Assembly (NCBI GenBank): GCA_022447185.1 | Contig: JAKVAY010000042.1 | Coordinates: 52,807 to 116,806, forward strand | Direction of reading: 5' to 3' | Origin: Fuerstiella sp. | Lineage (GTDB): Bacteria; Planctomycetota; Planctomycetia; Planctomycetales; Planctomycetaceae | DNA: 64,000 bases | In this document: piece after piece, positions 63,130-64,000 of the stretch | Layout: each line of letters begins with the position of its first letter | How positions within the stretch are numbered: the first letter of the stretch is position 1 | Made by a program: the position numbers and the translations under genes | Notes under the pieces: model-generated | Databases searched by the model: none | What the model was told of the DNA's origin: nothing | The model's input: only the letters and a program-made list of their open reading frames with translations

Positions 63130-64000
63130 ATGGCTGGTATGACAACGGGAACATGGCTGGCTCGGTGCGCAGTAGTGCTTGGCGCTTTTGGTTTTGGTAC
63201 GACCCTCGTTGATGCGCAGGTAACCACGACAGTCCCTGACATCGACCCGCATGTTCCGGTTGGCCGACCGGATCCGAACGTGATCGTGGAGTCGATGAAG
63301 GCATCGGCCAGTCACCGAGGTATTACGGCATGGTGGGTTGGAAACTCGGGATTTGCTGTGCAGATCGGTGACAAAGTCGTGCTGACCGACCCGGTTATCG
63401 AGCTGGCGCGTGACTCAGACCCGCTGGGGTCAGAGATGGGACTCCGAAAATCAGGTCCCGGAGAATGGCTGCAGCCTGTGTGGCAGTGCGACAATGTTGT
63501 GCCTTTGCGGTTCCGAATGCCGCTGCTGGCCCGAGAGTTGCCGCAATGTGACCTTGTCGTGGTGAGCCATGCTCACGAGGATCACGGTGCGTCGAAGACT
63601 TTGCGAGTACTTGGGAGGCAGACGAATGCGCATTTCTGCGGACCACTGGAGATGAAGCAGAAGTTTCTTGATGTGGGCATTCCGGAAGACCGGATTCATG
63701 TAGCGCTGGCGGGCCAAATTCGTGAAATTGCCGGAATGAATGTGGAATGGACGTATGCGACGCACGGGCCACCAACCTATGCCTCGGGCTATCTCGTTGA
63801 TGATGGTGAGAATCGGGTCTATTACACGGGTGACAACAGCACGATTGAAAAACACGAAGACTTCCCTCATATCATGGACTTTCGTGACATCGACCTGTTG
63901 ATCCAGCCGGCGCCACTGCAGTACATGGGTGGCGAACGAGGAGCCAAACTCGCTAACTCCATCGATGCTTCCTTCGTATTGCCTTCACACTTCAACACAT
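63130..64000 (+). CDS. Exported MBL-fold metallohydrolase, 3' truncated by window
   Basis: A 290-codon partial gene, open to the window end. A signal peptide (GTWLARCAVVLGAFGFGTTL) is followed by HRGITAWWVGNSGFAVQIGD and VVLTDPVIELARD. The metallo-beta-lactamase metal motif VVVSHAHEDHGASKTLRV (HxHxDH) and the third-ligand region RVYYTGDNSTIE are clear. It resembles UlaG-like or L-ascorbate-6-phosphate-lactonase-type members of the fold. The substrate is unknown. ATG 63130 (AGGA three bases upstream) or ATG 63139 (twelve bases) may be the start. The gene has no stop in the window and so is easy to miss. Confidence 0.85.
   Translation, partial: MAGMTTGTWLARCAVVLGAFGFGTTLVDAQVTTTVPDIDPHVPVGRPDPNVIVESMKASASHRGITAWWVGNSGFAVQIGDKVVLTDPVIELARDSDPLGSEMGLRKSGPGEWLQPVWQCDNVVPLRFRMPLLARELPQCDLVVVSHAHEDHGASKTLRVLGRQTNAHFCGPLEMKQKFLDVGIPEDRIHVALAGQIREIAGMNVEWTYATHGPPTYASGYLVDDGENRVYYTGDNSTIEKHEDFPHIMDFRDIDLLIQPAPLQYMGGERGAKLANSIDASFVLPSHFNT

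Noticed and set aside
1..64000. CRISPR arrays, insertion sequences, prophage or toxin-antitoxin modules
   Set aside because: No direct repeats with regular spacers, no transposase or integrase motifs and no phage structural genes were recognised.

Overview
The window reads as a chromosome segment of a planctomycete (class Planctomycetia, order not fixed). The main reasons are the paired Planctomycete-type cytochrome c/DUF1549/DUF1553 and DUF1501 genes, several secreted PQQ-type beta-propellers with a WPQWGGPQRD start, a sulfatase, four Gfo/Idh/MocA-type proteins, an MfnB-type C1 enzyme and a very long SecA. An LptD-like protein and WaaA (Kdo transferase) indicate a Gram-negative envelope with lipopolysaccharide. 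Everything here is judged by eye from protein motifs; no searches were run.

Layout. 0-7 kb: nucleotidyltransferase, parvulin lipoprotein, an EboD-like dehydroquinate synthase homologue, a secreted Cys-rich CCAP repeat protein followed by a structured stretch and terminator, a membrane PIN/TRAM protein and a beta-propeller. 7-19 kb: a five-module lipoprotein, a Lys-rich protein, MfnB, a Tat-exported TIM barrel overlapping rsmG, a helical secreted protein, and an LptD-like protein. 18-27 kb: an Nramp-like transporter, purD, a DUF309 protein, apgM, acpS, an NqrB/RnfD-like membrane domain fused to TPRs, and tRNA-Ser(GCT). 27-42 kb: the cytochrome/DUF1501 pair, Gfo/Idh/MocA proteins, a coiled-coil membrane protein, a thioredoxin-fold protein, a Rieske protein and a molybdopterin oxidoreductase. 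42-50 kb: priA, an IscA-type protein, a thioredoxin-like lipoprotein, sulfatase, Bax-inhibitor-1 protein and a phosphoesterase. 50-53 kb: an NAD salvage operon (pncB, pncA, Nudix). 53-64 kb: a sialidase-fold protein, a second beta-propeller, a peroxiredoxin with an in-frame TGA, secA, waaA and a partial MBL-fold hydrolase running off the end.

The most striking item is the exported peroxiredoxin at 56239-56772. Its peroxidatic cysteine codon is TGA, the frame stays open on both sides, and a hairpin fitting the bacterial SECIS rules lies 21 nt downstream. It is probably a selenoprotein, which ordinary gene callers would split or discard. Other items worth attention are tryptophan-anchored repeats inserted in the SecA scaffold region, an Nramp homologue lacking the usual metal-binding motifs, the CCAP repeat protein, and the NqrB/RnfD-TPR fusion.

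Most genes are single transcription units or short runs. Clear coupling is seen for the TIM barrel/rsmG (4-base overlap), two Gfo/Idh genes (8-base overlap), a membrane protein/Rieske pair (32-base overlap), and pncB-pncA-Nudix.
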